Positions 7,467-16,610 of a DNA stretch of 64,000 nucleotides are shown piece after piece. The translations under genes and the position numbers were made by a program. Positions within the stretch are counted from its first letter, which is position 1; each line of letters opens with the position of its first letter. Source of the DNA: Bacteroidota bacterium. Its GTDB lineage: Bacteria > Bacteroidota > Bacteroidia > Flavobacteriales > Weeksellaceae. The stretch spans positions 13,948-77,947 of the forward strand of contig JAEXBA010000056.1 of the NCBI GenBank assembly GCA_023457935.1. Reading direction: 5' to 3'. The notes beneath the pieces were generated by a model, which did not search any database, was not told where the DNA came from, and saw only the letters and a list, made by a program, of their open reading frames with translations.

Positions 7467-8961
7467 TTCCAGCGCGTTTGAAACTCCGCAACGGCAGTCT
7501 AAAATAGGCATCATTCTTTTGTCCGTTATTAATTTCGGTAAATTTCTGAAAGCCATGTGGCCGGTGTATGTTCTTGCATTCCTTCGTCAAAGGGAAGGAA
7601 TTACAGGTTATATCATTGGTTTTACGCTTCTGGCGGTTGTGTGGTTTATCGTTTATTCTGTAATCGAATATCGGAATTTCAGTTATTTTATTGACCGTGA
7701 AAACGAAAAATTTGTCATCCGGAAAGGTGTTATCAACCGCAGCGAAATTGGCATCGAGAAAAGTAAAATTCAGGAAGCAAACATTGAGCAGCCTTTTCTG
7801 CATAAGTTTCTGAACATTTACGAATTGCAGATCGACAGTCCGGGAACAGATAAGAAAGAAGTAAAAGTTAACGCTATTTCCTTTGAAAGCGCCCGCGAAA
7901 TCAAAAATTACCTGCTGAAAAAAGATGAAGCAGTTAAAGAAGAACACGAAAGCATTCAGTCTTCAGAAGTAAAAGAAAGTTCTGCGCTTAAAATTTCCCT
8001 CAGTTCACTGGCGAAATATGCCTTAACAGCCAATTACCTGAAGAGTTTCATTGCTGTCATCGCTTTTGGCTTTTATATCAGTCAGCAGATTATTGATTTT
8101 CTGAAGGATTTTTCACTGGATCATTATGTTCCCGATGTAGAACAGCAAATTGAAAGTAACCTTGTCGGCGGCCCGTCTGTACTGCTGATTTTTACCATAA
8201 TTGCTGTAATTTTTCTTATTGGAATTCTCGTGAATGTTGTAATGACGGTTGTAAAGTTTTTTGGAATGAGCATCAAACCCAATAATGGACAGTTTGCACT
8301 GCAGTACGGACTTTTCAATACCAAAAGTGCTTTCATTTCAAGAAGTAAAGTGCAGAAAATTACTGAAACGCAGAACTATTTTCAGAAAATGCTGAATATT
8401 TCGCTGCTGAAATTCAGTCAGATTTCAGATGATGAACATGCCAACGAAGGCAAAAACTCAATTCCGGGATGCAGTTCGGCCGAGAAGGAAATGCTGACAA
8501 AATTCATCTGGAAAAACCTTGGAAAACTGCCGTTTCATCTAAAACCGAACTACAGGAAACTGCTTTCAGGTAATTTCATCTTCATTATTATCCCAATAAT
8601 AATCGGTATTTTTGCGAAAGACTTAATCGGAGAATACTGGTTTGCAATGGTAATCTATCTGCTGATTGCAGAAACTTTTATCATTTTTTCCTGGCTGAAT
8701 AACAGGATGCTTTACAGCGAGGATTTCATTACAGTAAAATCGGGAATCTGGGACATTAGCAAAGAAACCATAGAAATGGAAAAAGTACAGGCCGTTCAGC
8801 TTTCCCAATATTTTTGGCAGAAGAAGAACGATTTGGGATCAGTACATTTTTTTACGGCCGGCGGATCGGTTTCATTCCGTACTGCAAGTTTCTCTGCATT
8901 AAAGAAAATTGCAAACTATACACTTTATAAAGTGGAAAGTTCAGCCAAAAGCTGGATGTAA
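7453..8961 (+). CDS. bPH2-type PH-domain membrane protein (YdbT-like)
   Basis: A 502-residue membrane protein with three PH-like repeats, each led by paired membrane helices: residues about 25-170 (motif VIRKGVINRSEIGIEKSKIQ), 190-330 (LQYGLFNTKSAFISRSKVQ) and 375-495 (ITVKSGIWDISKETIEMEKV). This matches the YdbT architecture. A slightly later ATG at 7459 is equally possible as start. Translational coupling with the preceding gene is likely from the 14-bp overlap. Function unknown. Confidence 0.83.
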   Translation: MRMNNSSAFETPQRQSKIGIILLSVINFGKFLKAMWPVYVLAFLRQREGITGYIIGFTLLAVVWFIVYSVIEYRNFSYFIDRENEKFVIRKGVINRSEIGIEKSKIQEANIEQPFLHKFLNIYELQIDSPGTDKKEVKVNAISFESAREIKNYLLKKDEAVKEEHESIQSSEVKESSALKISLSSLAKYALTANYLKSFIAVIAFGFYISQQIIDFLKDFSLDHYVPDVEQQIESNLVGGPSVLLIFTIIAVIFLIGILVNVVMTVVKFFGMSIKPNNGQFALQYGLFNTKSAFISRSKVQKITETQNYFQKMLNISLLKFSQISDDEHANEGKNSIPGCSSAEKEMLTKFIWKNLGKLPFHLKPNYRKLLSGNFIFIIIPIIIGIFAKDLIGEYWFAMVIYLLIAETFIIFSWLNNRMLYSEDFITVKSGIWDISKETIEMEKVQAVQLSQYFWQKKNDLGSVHFFTAGGSVSFRTASFSALKKIANYTLYKVESSAKSWM

Positions 8962-8977
8962 ATTATATTTTTAAAGT

Positions 8978-9907
8978 ATGAACGAATGGATTAAAGCAGC
9001 ACGCTTAAGAACTTTACCGCTTTCCATCAGCGGAATTATTATGGGTTCGTTTATTGCAATGTGGCGGCTGCACAACGAAGGAAAGGAGTGGGACTGGCGC
9101 ATTTTTGCACTGGCATTGCTGGTAACACTGCTGTATCAGGTTCTATCCAATTATGCCAACGATTACGGCGACGGAATTAAAGGAACCGACAGACTTCGCA
9201 TCAATGAAGCTGAACAGAGAGCCGTGGCATCAGGAAAAATTACGGCTGTACAGATGAAAAATGCAGTGATTCTGTTTTCCGTATTATCTTTAATTGCAAC
9301 CGTTGCGTTGCTGTATCTGGCATTTTTTCCGGAATATTTAAGAGAATTCTGGATTTTTGTTGGACTGGGAATTGCATGTATTCTGGCAGCGATCGGATAT
9401 ACCGTCGGTAAAAAACCTTACGGCTACCTAGGTTTGGGCGACCTGATGGTGTTCATTTTTTTCGGACTTGTTTCGGTGGGCGGCAGTTATTTTCTGTTTA
9501 CCAAAACTTTTCATTGGGACATTCTGCTTCCGGCTTCGGCCATTGGTTTGATGAGCGCTGCCGTTCTGAACCTGAACAATATGCGCGATATTGAAAGCGA
9601 CCGTTTATCCGGAAAGAATTCCTTTGCGCTGCGCTTGGGTTATCCTAAAGCGATGATGTATCAAATGGTTCTGCTGAATTTACCAATGCTGCTGATTCTG
9701 GTTTTTCTCGGTATGCAGGGCTTTTTTCAAACCGGAAAATACTATCCGTTTATTGTGATGGTTCTGATGTTTCCATTAATGGGTTTACGGCGTAAAATTA
9801 TCGCAACCAAAGATCCGAAAGCGCTGGATCCGTTCCTTAAACAGGTTGGAATCATGACGCTGATGATGGCCATTCTGATGGCTTTCGGACTGAATTATTT
9901 TAACTAA
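8978..9907 (+). CDS. menA: 1,4-dihydroxy-2-naphthoate polyprenyltransferase
   Basis: UbiA-family integral membrane prenyltransferase that attaches the isoprenoid tail to DHNA to give demethylmenaquinone. The 309-residue protein begins WIKAARLRTLPLSISGI, the MenA signature. It has the first prenyl-diphosphate Mg-binding motif NYANDYGDGIKGTD (around residue 62) and the second NMRDIESDRLSGKNSFALRLG (around residue 205). About eight membrane helices are apparent. With menB 2 kb upstream it gives two menaquinone steps in one run of genes. Confidence 0.95.
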   Translation: MNEWIKAARLRTLPLSISGIIMGSFIAMWRLHNEGKEWDWRIFALALLVTLLYQVLSNYANDYGDGIKGTDRLRINEAEQRAVASGKITAVQMKNAVILFSVLSLIATVALLYLAFFPEYLREFWIFVGLGIACILAAIGYTVGKKPYGYLGLGDLMVFIFFGLVSVGGSYFLFTKTFHWDILLPASAIGLMSAAVLNLNNMRDIESDRLSGKNSFALRLGYPKAMMYQMVLLNLPMLLILVFLGMQGFFQTGKYYPFIVMVLMFPLMGLRRKIIATKDPKALDPFLKQVGIMTLMMAILMAFGLNYFN

Positions 9908-9940
9908 CCGCTGAAAGCATAACGCTGAAAGCCAAAAGCT
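9908..9940. repeat. Short GC(T/C)nAAAGC-type tandem repeat
   Basis: CGCTGAAAGC occurs twice (9909-9932), followed by CCAAAAGCT, filling the gap between menA and the next gene. The same style of repeat recurs at 27253-27284. Confidence 0.5.
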
Positions 9941-9946
9941 TTAAAT

Positions 9947-10627
9947 ATGAAAATAAAATTTCTTGGGCAGAACTGTTTTCTGTTCACTTACAAAGGCAAA
10001 AACATACTTTCTGATCCTTTTTACAACTTTCAGAAAGAAAAGTCGGGTTTTGATATCGAAGCTCAGCAGATTGATTATGTACTTATTACACATGCACACG
10101 AAGATCACACCGCTGATGTACGCGAAGTTTTGGTAAATCATCCTGAAGCGCAGGTTATCGGACAGCCGGAAATATGCGGTTACTTCGAGCATGAAAATTC
10201 AATTGATATCAATTTTGGCGGTGCAGCCAAAGTGGAAGACCTGAAAATTACAATGGTTCCTGCTTCCCATACTTCCAGCTTTCCGGACGGAACTTACGGT
10301 GGAGAACCCGCAGGTTATATCTTTCAGTTTGAAGGAAAAAATATCTACTTCGCTGGCGATACCGGAATTATTTCGGATATGGAACTTTTTCCAAGGTTTT
10401 TCGGAGAAATTAATCTGGCTATTTTACCGGTTGGCTCGCATTACACCATGTGTCCGAACAAAGCAAGTTTCGCTGCGGCAGAATTGCTTAAAACTCCGAA
10501 AGTAATCGGCTGTCACTTTGATACGTTTCCACCGATTACCATTGATCATTATGAAGCACAGAAAATATTTACGGAAAGAGGCGTAGAGCTTATTCTGCCG
10601 GAACTTGGACAGGAATTTGAAGTTTAA
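9947..10627 (+). CDS. MBL-fold metal-dependent hydrolase (UPF0173/UlaG-like)
   Basis: A 226-residue metallo-beta-lactamase-fold hydrolase. The metal site is visible as LITHAHEDHTADV, VPASHTSSFPDG, YFAGDTGI and the final GCHFDTFPPI. It has no signal peptide, so it is cytosolic. The substrate is unknown; UlaG relatives are lactonases or phosphodiesterases. It follows menA after a short repeat and is probably transcribed from further upstream. Confidence 0.85.
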   Translation: MKIKFLGQNCFLFTYKGKNILSDPFYNFQKEKSGFDIEAQQIDYVLITHAHEDHTADVREVLVNHPEAQVIGQPEICGYFEHENSIDINFGGAAKVEDLKITMVPASHTSSFPDGTYGGEPAGYIFQFEGKNIYFAGDTGIISDMELFPRFFGEINLAILPVGSHYTMCPNKASFAAAELLKTPKVIGCHFDTFPPITIDHYEAQKIFTERGVELILPELGQEFEV

Positions 10628-10662
10628 TCCTCAACTTCACAAACACACTCCGTTATTTTTTG

Positions 10663-10670
10663 TAGCTTTG
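10663..10670 (+). promoter_or_regulatory. -7 box upstream of the HNH/HTH gene
   Basis: TAGCTTTG matches TAnnTTTG. The predicted leader to the ATG at 10744 is about 67 nt. Confidence 0.45.
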
Positions 10671-10743
10671 CTTACCAATTGATGAAAAAATATTTTACGT
10701 TATTCAGGATTTATTAATGCAATAGTGAAAAATAGAAAGAACG

Positions 10744-11526
10744 ATGCAGAAAAAAGAAATTTGGAAAGAATATCCTTTGGATTTCGATTTTGAGGGCAGT
10801 TACCGGATCGAAGTTTCAGACAAAGGAAACATCAAGACATACAATACACTTAATCCCGGCGGAAAAATCATCAAAGGAAGTCTTCAGGGCGGTTTTCCTA
10901 TTATACGGATCAAACTTTTCAGGAAAAGATCCGAAACCGATCAGAACAAACTGAATGAGGTTCAGGAGCAGATTGACGTTCTTAACTCTAAAATAAAAGA
11001 GCTGGATTTTGGAAAAAAAGACGCTGAAGAAAAGCAGAAACTGCGTGAAGAGCGCGACAGCCTTGTTCAGAAAAGAAAAAAGCACAACCTCAGAATCGAT
11101 AAGAAAAGATGCATCAACATCGCTATTCTTAAACACAAGGCCGTTGCTGAACTCTTCCTTCCCAAACCTGAAAATGAAGACAAAAAATTCATTATTCACA
11201 AAGATTTTGACAAGGAAAACAACAGTGTTGACAATCTGGAATGGGCAAGCCAGGAAGAACTGAACACGCGCTATCAGCAGCATCCGAAAAATGTTCTGTT
11301 TGCTTTCAAGAAACAGTTTCTGGAAGCCAAACCCAATACCGGAGCGTCAAAACTTTCGGAACAGGATGTTCTTTACATTAAAAAACGTCTGAAAAGAGGG
11401 GATTCATTAAGGAAACTTGCTTCGAGATTCCATGTGTCCGATATGCAGATTCACCGCATTAAAACGGGCGAAAACTGGGGACATGTAAAACTTGTGGAAG
11501 ATCTTCTGGAAGAAAAAAAGAAATAA
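10744..11526 (+). CDS. NUMOD4/HNH-type protein with coiled coil and C-terminal HTH
   Basis: A 260-residue DNA-binding protein. Residues about 3-60 resemble NUMOD4, the DNA-binding module of homing endonucleases (IWKEYPLDFDFEGSYRIEVSDKGNIKTYN). Residues 65-115 are a charged coiled coil. Residues 130-185 resemble an HNH_3 domain (AVAELFLPKPENEDKKF, IHKDFDKENNSVDNLEW, then NTRYQQH), keeping likely H, N and H positions. The C-terminus has a helix-turn-helix (LSEQDVLYIKKRLKRGDSLRKLASRFHVS). It stands alone, not in an intron. Whether it still cuts DNA or acts as a regulator is open. Confidence 0.7.
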   Translation: MQKKEIWKEYPLDFDFEGSYRIEVSDKGNIKTYNTLNPGGKIIKGSLQGGFPIIRIKLFRKRSETDQNKLNEVQEQIDVLNSKIKELDFGKKDAEEKQKLREERDSLVQKRKKHNLRIDKKRCINIAILKHKAVAELFLPKPENEDKKFIIHKDFDKENNSVDNLEWASQEELNTRYQQHPKNVLFAFKKQFLEAKPNTGASKLSEQDVLYIKKRLKRGDSLRKLASRFHVSDMQIHRIKTGENWGHVKLVEDLLEEKKK

Positions 11527-11532
11527 AAAAAT

Positions 11533-11625
11533 GGCAAGCTACCTAAATCACACCGCTACAACCGATTACCTTTGCTGCGTTCCCACCCTGGAGGATTTTC
11601 AGGAGCTGGTTGTTTAGGACTTGCC
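11533..11625 (-). ncRNA. ffs: Bacterial small SRP RNA (4.5S-like)
   Basis: Signal recognition particle RNA that binds Ffh for co-translational targeting. The ends pair (GGCAAG at 11533-11538 with CTTGCC at 11620-11625) as a single long hairpin, and the minus strand carries the Ffh-binding tetraloop region CCAGGGTGGGAACGCAGCAAAGG in split form: GTGGGAACGCAGCA is the recognisable core. A perfect promoter lies immediately upstream. The length of about 93 nt fits the small bacterial type. Confidence 0.85.
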
Positions 11626-11629
11626 GTTG

Positions 11630-11659
11630 CAAAGATAAGGCAAAAAATTCAAATTCAAA
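11630..11659 (-). promoter_or_regulatory. Promoter of the SRP RNA gene
   Basis: Minus-strand TATCTTTG (complement of 11630-11637) with TTTG (complement of 11656-11659) 18 bp upstream. It predicts transcription starting at about 11624, the 5' end of the RNA. The -33 box falls in an AAATTCAAA tandem repeat (11643-11668). Confidence 0.75.
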
Positions 11660-11700
11660 ATTCAAATTAAAAATTACGACCTAGAAAGTCGGTTTCAATA

Positions 11701-12282
11701 ATGACCAGAAATGTTTATGCAATTGGTTTTATGATATTTATCGTTATCATGGCGGCATTTTTCATCACCAATATTTTTTTCAGAGATATTAACTATTACA
11801 GAAATTCCATTACTTTAAGCGCGTTTTTGCTACCGTTTATTTTTGCAGTCGGCGCTTTTATCTCTGTCCGTTCCTACAGCAAATGGAAAAAGAAACTCAG
11901 TTTTAAGGAAGCGTACGGCCGTGCCTTTATCCCAATGTTTGTAGGCGGTCTGCTTTCTGTGGTCTCTATTTTTGTTTACATCAATTATTTCAGTAAAGAT
12001 ACCAAGGATCTGCTGAATCATCAGTACATCGAAAGTTTCCGTACTTCCCTGGATGATGAATATTCAAAAGCAAAGAAAATTTTACGGCCCAATACTCCGG
12101 AAATGGAAGACCTTGAGAAAAAATACGCTGAATCCAAAGTAAGAATCGCCGAAAAGGAAAGCAAAAATGATGACATGTTTTCCGCGCAGTATTTTGGTTA
12201 TGTTTTCGCTGGGTACTGTGCTTTTTTTCTGATTCTGTCGCTGTTCTTCGGAAGTTTTTTCAGAACCAGAAGTATTGAATAA
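11701..12282 (+). CDS. DUF4199 domain-containing membrane protein
   Basis: A 193-residue inner-membrane protein with four predicted helices: residues 6-26, 37-57, 78-98 and 167-188. Between helices three and four is a charged, probably helical segment (DEYSKAKKILRPNTPEMEDLEKKYAESK). This pattern and the Bacteroidota restriction fit DUF4199. Function unknown. It is followed 16 bp later by a GT2 glycosyltransferase, a common gene order in Flavobacteriia. Confidence 0.85.
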   Translation: MTRNVYAIGFMIFIVIMAAFFITNIFFRDINYYRNSITLSAFLLPFIFAVGAFISVRSYSKWKKKLSFKEAYGRAFIPMFVGGLLSVVSIFVYINYFSKDTKDLLNHQYIESFRTSLDDEYSKAKKILRPNTPEMEDLEKKYAESKVRIAEKESKNDDMFSAQYFGYVFAGYCAFFLILSLFFGSFFRTRSIE

Positions 12283-12287
12283 TTTTG
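12280..12287 (+). promoter_or_regulatory. -7 box upstream of the GT2 gene
   Basis: TAATTTTG overlaps the stop codon of the DUF4199 gene. A TTTC at 12258-12261 sits 18 bp upstream. The leader would be only about 5 nt. Confidence 0.4.
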
Positions 12288-12298
12288 TAGTACCTTAA

Positions 12299-13267
12299 AT
12301 GAACGCATTGAACCAACCCAACTTATCCATAGTAATTCCTTTGCTGAACGAAGAAGATTCACTGGAGGAACTTTTCAACCGAATTGATCAGGTCTGCAAA
12401 TCCAGTCAGCTCTCTTACGAAATCTGGTTTGTAGACGACGGCAGTACCGATCTTTCCTGGAGCATCATTGAGAATATGAAAATCCAGCATCCGCAGATTC
12501 ATGGAATTAAATTTTCCAGAAACTACGGTAAATCACAGGCGCTTCATGCTGCTTTTGAAAGGGCTAACGGTGATGTTGTAATTACCATGGATGCCGATCT
12601 GCAGGATTTCCCTGAAGAAATTCCGGAACTTTATGCAATGGTGAAAAATGAAGGATACGACATTGTTTCCGGATGGAAAAAGAAACGTTTCGACAATGTA
12701 ATGACTAAAAACCTGCCTTCAAAACTGTTCAATTCTGCAGCAAGAAAGGTTTCCGGTGTTTCCCTTCACGATTTCAACTGTGGTTTGAAGGCCTATAAAC
12801 ATCAGGTTGTAAAATCCATTGATGTTTACGGCGATATGCACCGTTACATTCCGGTTTTGGCTGCGAATGCCGGCTTCAGAAACATTACGGAAAAACCGGT
12901 TCAGCATCAGGCAAGACCTTACGGAACATCAAAATTCGGAACCGAAAGATTTATCCGCGGCTTCCTTGATTTAATTACACTTTGGTTTGTGAGCCGCTTC
13001 GGCGGAAGACCGATGCACTTTTTCGGCGCTGTGGGAACTTTGATGTTTATCGTGGGGTTTCTTTCGGCGTTATGGCTCGGAATATCAAAACTGATTGATG
13101 TTGCCAACGGTATTTACGGAAACATGATTGCCAATAATCCGTGGTTTTTTATTGCTCTAACAATGATGATTCTCGGAACGCTGCTTTTCATCGGCGGATT
13201 TTTGGGCGAACTGATTATCAGAACCAACCGCGAGCATAAAAATTATCATATTGAGGAAGTAATCTGA
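12299..13267 (+). CDS. Family 2 glycosyltransferase, polyprenyl-phosphate type (GtrB/DPM1-like)
   Basis: A 322-residue enzyme expected to move a sugar from a nucleotide sugar to undecaprenyl phosphate. The GT-A domain (residues 1-225) has LSIVIPLLNEEDSLEELF, the FVDDGSTDLSW motif, FSRNYGKSQALHAAFE and the metal-binding TMDADLQDFPEEIP. Two C-terminal membrane helices (about 240-265 and 280-305) anchor it, as in GtrB. The lipid-linked sugar could feed the GT-C transferases at 30.4-35.5 kb, which is inference. Confidence 0.9.
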   Translation: MNALNQPNLSIVIPLLNEEDSLEELFNRIDQVCKSSQLSYEIWFVDDGSTDLSWSIIENMKIQHPQIHGIKFSRNYGKSQALHAAFERANGDVVITMDADLQDFPEEIPELYAMVKNEGYDIVSGWKKKRFDNVMTKNLPSKLFNSAARKVSGVSLHDFNCGLKAYKHQVVKSIDVYGDMHRYIPVLAANAGFRNITEKPVQHQARPYGTSKFGTERFIRGFLDLITLWFVSRFGGRPMHFFGAVGTLMFIVGFLSALWLGISKLIDVANGIYGNMIANNPWFFIALTMMILGTLLFIGGFLGELIIRTNREHKNYHIEEVI

Positions 13268-13298
13268 TGTGAAAATGATTCAGTTTGAAAATTTGAAG

Positions 13299-14006
13299 AT
13301 GAAAAAAATAATATTCGTTTCTCTGTTTTTTATGTTGAATATGATTTCCTGCGGAAAAATTAAACCCGCCGGAAACATAGAATCCAGAGACGAAAAAGTA
13401 GAAGAGTTTGTCAATATCGATCTGAAAGGAAAATTTCGCATTTTTTTCATAAAAAGTGAAGACAATTTCGTGAACGTTGAGACGTACAAAAACATTCACG
13501 ACAATCTTAAAATCAAGGTGTCAGACCGCACGCTTTCCATTTCAGAAAAACGTGAAACACAGAATGTTGATTTCTATAATATCACGCTTTACTCCAAGTA
13601 CAGTCCGGAAAAAATATCGATCTCCGACTCTGTTGAAATGAACATTTCCGGAGCAATCCGTACCGATAATTTTCGTCTTAATCTGAAAAATAATGGTAAA
13701 TTTATAGGGTCGGTAAATTCAAGAAGGGCAGAACTGGAGATGCTGAACACCAGCCGCGCCAATTTCAGCGGTTTTACCAAGGAAGCCGTTATTAAAATTG
13801 CCGATACAGCCAATCTTATTGCGCCTTACTGGGTTTTGGACAATCTGGAAATCGATTCCAGAAACGGAAATTATGCAGAAGTGAATGTGAAGGATACGAT
13901 TAAAGGAAAAATCGGAAATACAGCAAAATTTCTGTACTACAATGATCCGATCCGGGCTTTTAAGATTGATAAAACAGCCAACGTTCAGAATAAAATTTTA
14001 GAATAA
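13299..14006 (+). CDS. Head-GIN (DUF2807) domain lipoprotein
   Basis: A 235-residue lipoprotein with signal MKKIIFVSLFFMLNMISC and lipidation cysteine 18, then a right-handed beta-helix-like DUF2807 (head GIN) domain: repeated short strands such as NLKIKVSDRTLSISEKRE and AELEMLNTSRANFSGFTKEAVIKIADTANL given in parts by the sequence. An ATG 30 nt earlier gives an implausible charged extension, so 13299 is preferred. Family members are putative adhesin-like surface proteins of unknown function. Confidence 0.8.
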   Translation: MKKIIFVSLFFMLNMISCGKIKPAGNIESRDEKVEEFVNIDLKGKFRIFFIKSEDNFVNVETYKNIHDNLKIKVSDRTLSISEKRETQNVDFYNITLYSKYSPEKISISDSVEMNISGAIRTDNFRLNLKNNGKFIGSVNSRRAELEMLNTSRANFSGFTKEAVIKIADTANLIAPYWVLDNLEIDSRNGNYAEVNVKDTIKGKIGNTAKFLYYNDPIRAFKIDKTANVQNKILE

Positions 14007-14018
14007 AAGATATACAAT

Positions 14019-15755
14019 ATGGAAACTACTGAAAACCTTACTCCGCTGGATAAAGCAAAAATTTGGCTGGGTGAAGGATTCGACGAAGAGACAAGAAATG
14101 CTGTAGAAATGCTCATCAAGTCCGGATCTGCTGATTTGGATGATTCCTTTTACCGTGCGCTGGAATTCGGAACAGGCGGAATGCGCGGTGTGATGGGTGT
14201 TGGAACCAACCGTCTGAACAAATATACACTCGGACAGGCAACTCAGGGATTGGCAAACTATATCAAACAGCAGTTTCCAAATGAAGAAACAAAAGTGGCG
14301 ATTGCCTACGACGTGAGAAACAATTCCAAAGAATTCGGAAAAATTGTGGCAGATGTTTTAACAGCAAACGGAATCAGGGTTCTGCTGTTCAAAAATCACC
14401 GTCCGACGCCGGAACTTTCTTTCACGGTTCGCGACAAGAAATGTAACGCCGGAATTGTACTGACGGCTTCCCATAATCCGCCGGAATACAACGGTTACAA
14501 GGTTTACTGGAATGACGGTGCACAAGTTGTTCCGCCACACGACGAAAATATTATCAAAGAAGTATATTCCACACCTTTTGATCAGGTTAATTTCAACGGA
14601 AATGACGATCTGATTGAATGGATTGGTGAAGAACAGGACGATGTATATATTGATGCCTGCATCGAAAATTCGCTTTATCAGAAAGATAAAACCGGTTACG
14701 ATAATCTGAATATAGTTTTCACTTCCATCCACGGAACTACATATACAACAGTTCCTAAAGCTCTGGAAAAAGCCGGTTTCAAAAAAGTTGATCTCGTAAA
14801 AGAACAGATGATTCCGAGCGGGAATTTTCCAACGGTAGAATCTCCGAATCCTGAAGAACCTGCCGCTTTGGAAATGGCGATGGACCTTGCCAGAATTACG
14901 AACGGTGATATCGTTATCGGAACCGATCCGGACGGCGACCGTTTGGGAATTGCAGTCAGAAATCTTGACGGAGAAATGCAGCTTTTGAACGGAAATCAGT
15001 GTAACACAATTCTAACGTATTACATTTTGGATCAGTGGAAAAAAGCCGGAAAAATCACCGGAAAAGAATTCATTGGTTCTACGATAGTAACTTCTGATAT
15101 TTTCTTTGATATTGCTGATAAATTCGGTGTTGAATGTAAATCCGGTTTAACCGGTTTCAAATGGATCGGTAAAATGATCCGCGATGTAGAAGGCGTTGAA
15201 AAATTTGTTTGCGGCGGCGAAGAATCTTTCGGATTTATGACCGGAGATTTCGTTCGTGATAAAGATTCCTGCGGTTCTATTCTTCTTGCGTGTGAAATTG
15301 CGGCCTGGTGCAAAGCGAACGGAAGTTCAATATTCCGGTACATGATTGATATTTACAAGGAAACCGGAATGTATTATGAAGGTTTGATCAACGTTGTAAG
15401 AAAAGGCAGGGAAGGCGCAGAGGAAATTCTGCAGATGATGAAGGATTTCCGCGAAAATCCTCCGAAAGAAATCGCTGGCTCTCCGGTTGCTGAAATCCGC
15501 GACTATAAAGAGCAGACGAAAACTTTGGTTTCATCGGATAAGAAAGAAACCATGGACGAAATTCCAAAGTCCAACGTTTTAATTTATTACACCGAAGACG
15601 GAACAAAGGTGTGCGTGCGTCCTTCCGGAACAGAGCCGAAAATCAAGTTTTATGTTTCCGTGAAAGATTCCATCAGCTCTGAAAATGAGTTTAAAGAAAA
15701 ACTGACTTCTCTGGGCGAAAAAATTAACCGCGTTAAAACCGATCTTAATTTATAG
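14019..15755 (+). CDS. Phospho-sugar mutase (phosphoglucomutase/phosphomannomutase family)
   Basis: Interconverts hexose 1- and 6-phosphates. The 578-residue alpha-D-phosphohexomutase has the substrate-entry segment FGTGGMRGVMGVGTNRLN, the active-site phosphoserine loop GIVLTASHNPPEYNGYKVYW (serine in TASHNP), the metal-binding DPDGDRLGIAV, the sugar-binding GGEESFGF and the phosphate-binding RPSGTEPKIKFY. The length matches the long PgcA-type group. Sugar specificity cannot be assigned from sequence. The gene is followed by a strong terminator. Confidence 0.93.
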   Translation: METTENLTPLDKAKIWLGEGFDEETRNAVEMLIKSGSADLDDSFYRALEFGTGGMRGVMGVGTNRLNKYTLGQATQGLANYIKQQFPNEETKVAIAYDVRNNSKEFGKIVADVLTANGIRVLLFKNHRPTPELSFTVRDKKCNAGIVLTASHNPPEYNGYKVYWNDGAQVVPPHDENIIKEVYSTPFDQVNFNGNDDLIEWIGEEQDDVYIDACIENSLYQKDKTGYDNLNIVFTSIHGTTYTTVPKALEKAGFKKVDLVKEQMIPSGNFPTVESPNPEEPAALEMAMDLARITNGDIVIGTDPDGDRLGIAVRNLDGEMQLLNGNQCNTILTYYILDQWKKAGKITGKEFIGSTIVTSDIFFDIADKFGVECKSGLTGFKWIGKMIRDVEGVEKFVCGGEESFGFMTGDFVRDKDSCGSILLACEIAAWCKANGSSIFRYMIDIYKETGMYYEGLINVVRKGREGAEEILQMMKDFRENPPKEIAGSPVAEIRDYKEQTKTLVSSDKKETMDEIPKSNVLIYYTEDGTKVCVRPSGTEPKIKFYVSVKDSISSENEFKEKLTSLGEKINRVKTDLNL

Positions 15756-15776
15756 AAACCATCAACTTTGAAATAA

Positions 15777-15807
15777 ACGGCTGCAGCTTTTGCAGTCGTT
15801 TTTTTTT
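15777..15807 (+). terminator. Terminator of the phospho-sugar mutase
   Basis: ACGGCTGCA (15777-15785) pairs with TGCAGTCGT (15791-15799), with one G-T pair, then nine T. Confidence 0.85.
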
Positions 15808-15835
15808 GACGAAAAATAAACAGCGATACTGGAAA

Positions 15836-15843
15836 TATATTTG
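15836..15843 (+). promoter_or_regulatory. -7 box of the oxidative lipid-type operon
   Basis: TATATTTG matches TAnnTTTG and lies 32 bp ahead of the TTG start at 15876. It follows directly after a terminator, so it is the likely operon promoter. Confidence 0.55.
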
Positions 15844-15875
15844 TATTTTTCCGTCATAAAAACACAAATCTTATC

Positions 15876-16610
15876 TTGAATTTCCTGCAGGAAACATACT
15901 TGCTGATTTTTTCTCAATGGTATTTTACCATGGGTTTTTTCTTCTTTTTTTTTGCCGCAATGTATTTAGTTGGAGCTTTCCTAACCGAATTTTTTATTAA
16001 AAAACTGTCAGCAAAAGGTAAACTCGTGGAAATTAATCACGCCTTGAAGCCAAATCAGAAACGGGATGAAATTTTGCGGTCTCTAACTTCAGTTTTTGTG
16101 TTTTCTTTACAGGCAATTCCGTTGCAGTGGCTTATTTCCAAAGGTTTTTTTGAAATCGGACTGAATAATTTTGCTGATATTTTGTGGCAGATTCCGGTTC
16201 TTTTTGTTTGGAACGAAATTCATTTTTATATTATTCACCGGTTGCTTCATCAAAAATGGCTGTTCAAAAACGTGCATTTTGTTCATCATCTTTCCAAGGA
16301 ACCCACTGCTTTTTCAGTGTTCAGTTTTCACTGGATCGAAGCTTTTTTACTCGGAACGGTAATTTTTTTCCCACTGATTTTTTTCAAACTGAATATTTTT
16401 GCAGCATTAAGTTTACCGGTTTTCAGTATTGTTCTCAATTTTATCGGCCACAGCAATCACGACCGTTACTGGATTGGTCATGAAGACGAAATCAAACACT
16501 TTTCTTTCCGACACAGCATGCATCACAAGTGGAGCAGAGGAAACTTTGGTTTTATGCTGCCTTTTCTCGACCAGATTTTTAATACATCTTTACCCAAAAA
16601 CAAAAATTGA
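15876..16610 (+). CDS. Sterol desaturase / fatty acid hydroxylase superfamily membrane enzyme
   Basis: A 244-residue membrane diiron oxygenase. The histidine clusters are complete: HRLLH (121-125), HFVHH (134-138), HSNHD (192-196) and HSMHHKW (213-219), which bind the two irons. Four or more membrane helices flank them. The start is a TTG. Family members hydroxylate or desaturate fatty acyl, ceramide or sterol substrates; the substrate here is unknown. Its stop overlaps the start of the ketoacyl synthase fusion (TGATG), so the two are translationally coupled. Confidence 0.88.
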   Translation: MNFLQETYLLIFSQWYFTMGFFFFFFAAMYLVGAFLTEFFIKKLSAKGKLVEINHALKPNQKRDEILRSLTSVFVFSLQAIPLQWLISKGFFEIGLNNFADILWQIPVLFVWNEIHFYIIHRLLHQKWLFKNVHFVHHLSKEPTAFSVFSFHWIEAFLLGTVIFFPLIFFKLNIFAALSLPVFSIVLNFIGHSNHDRYWIGHEDEIKHFSFRHSMHHKWSRGNFGFMLPFLDQIFNTSLPKNKN

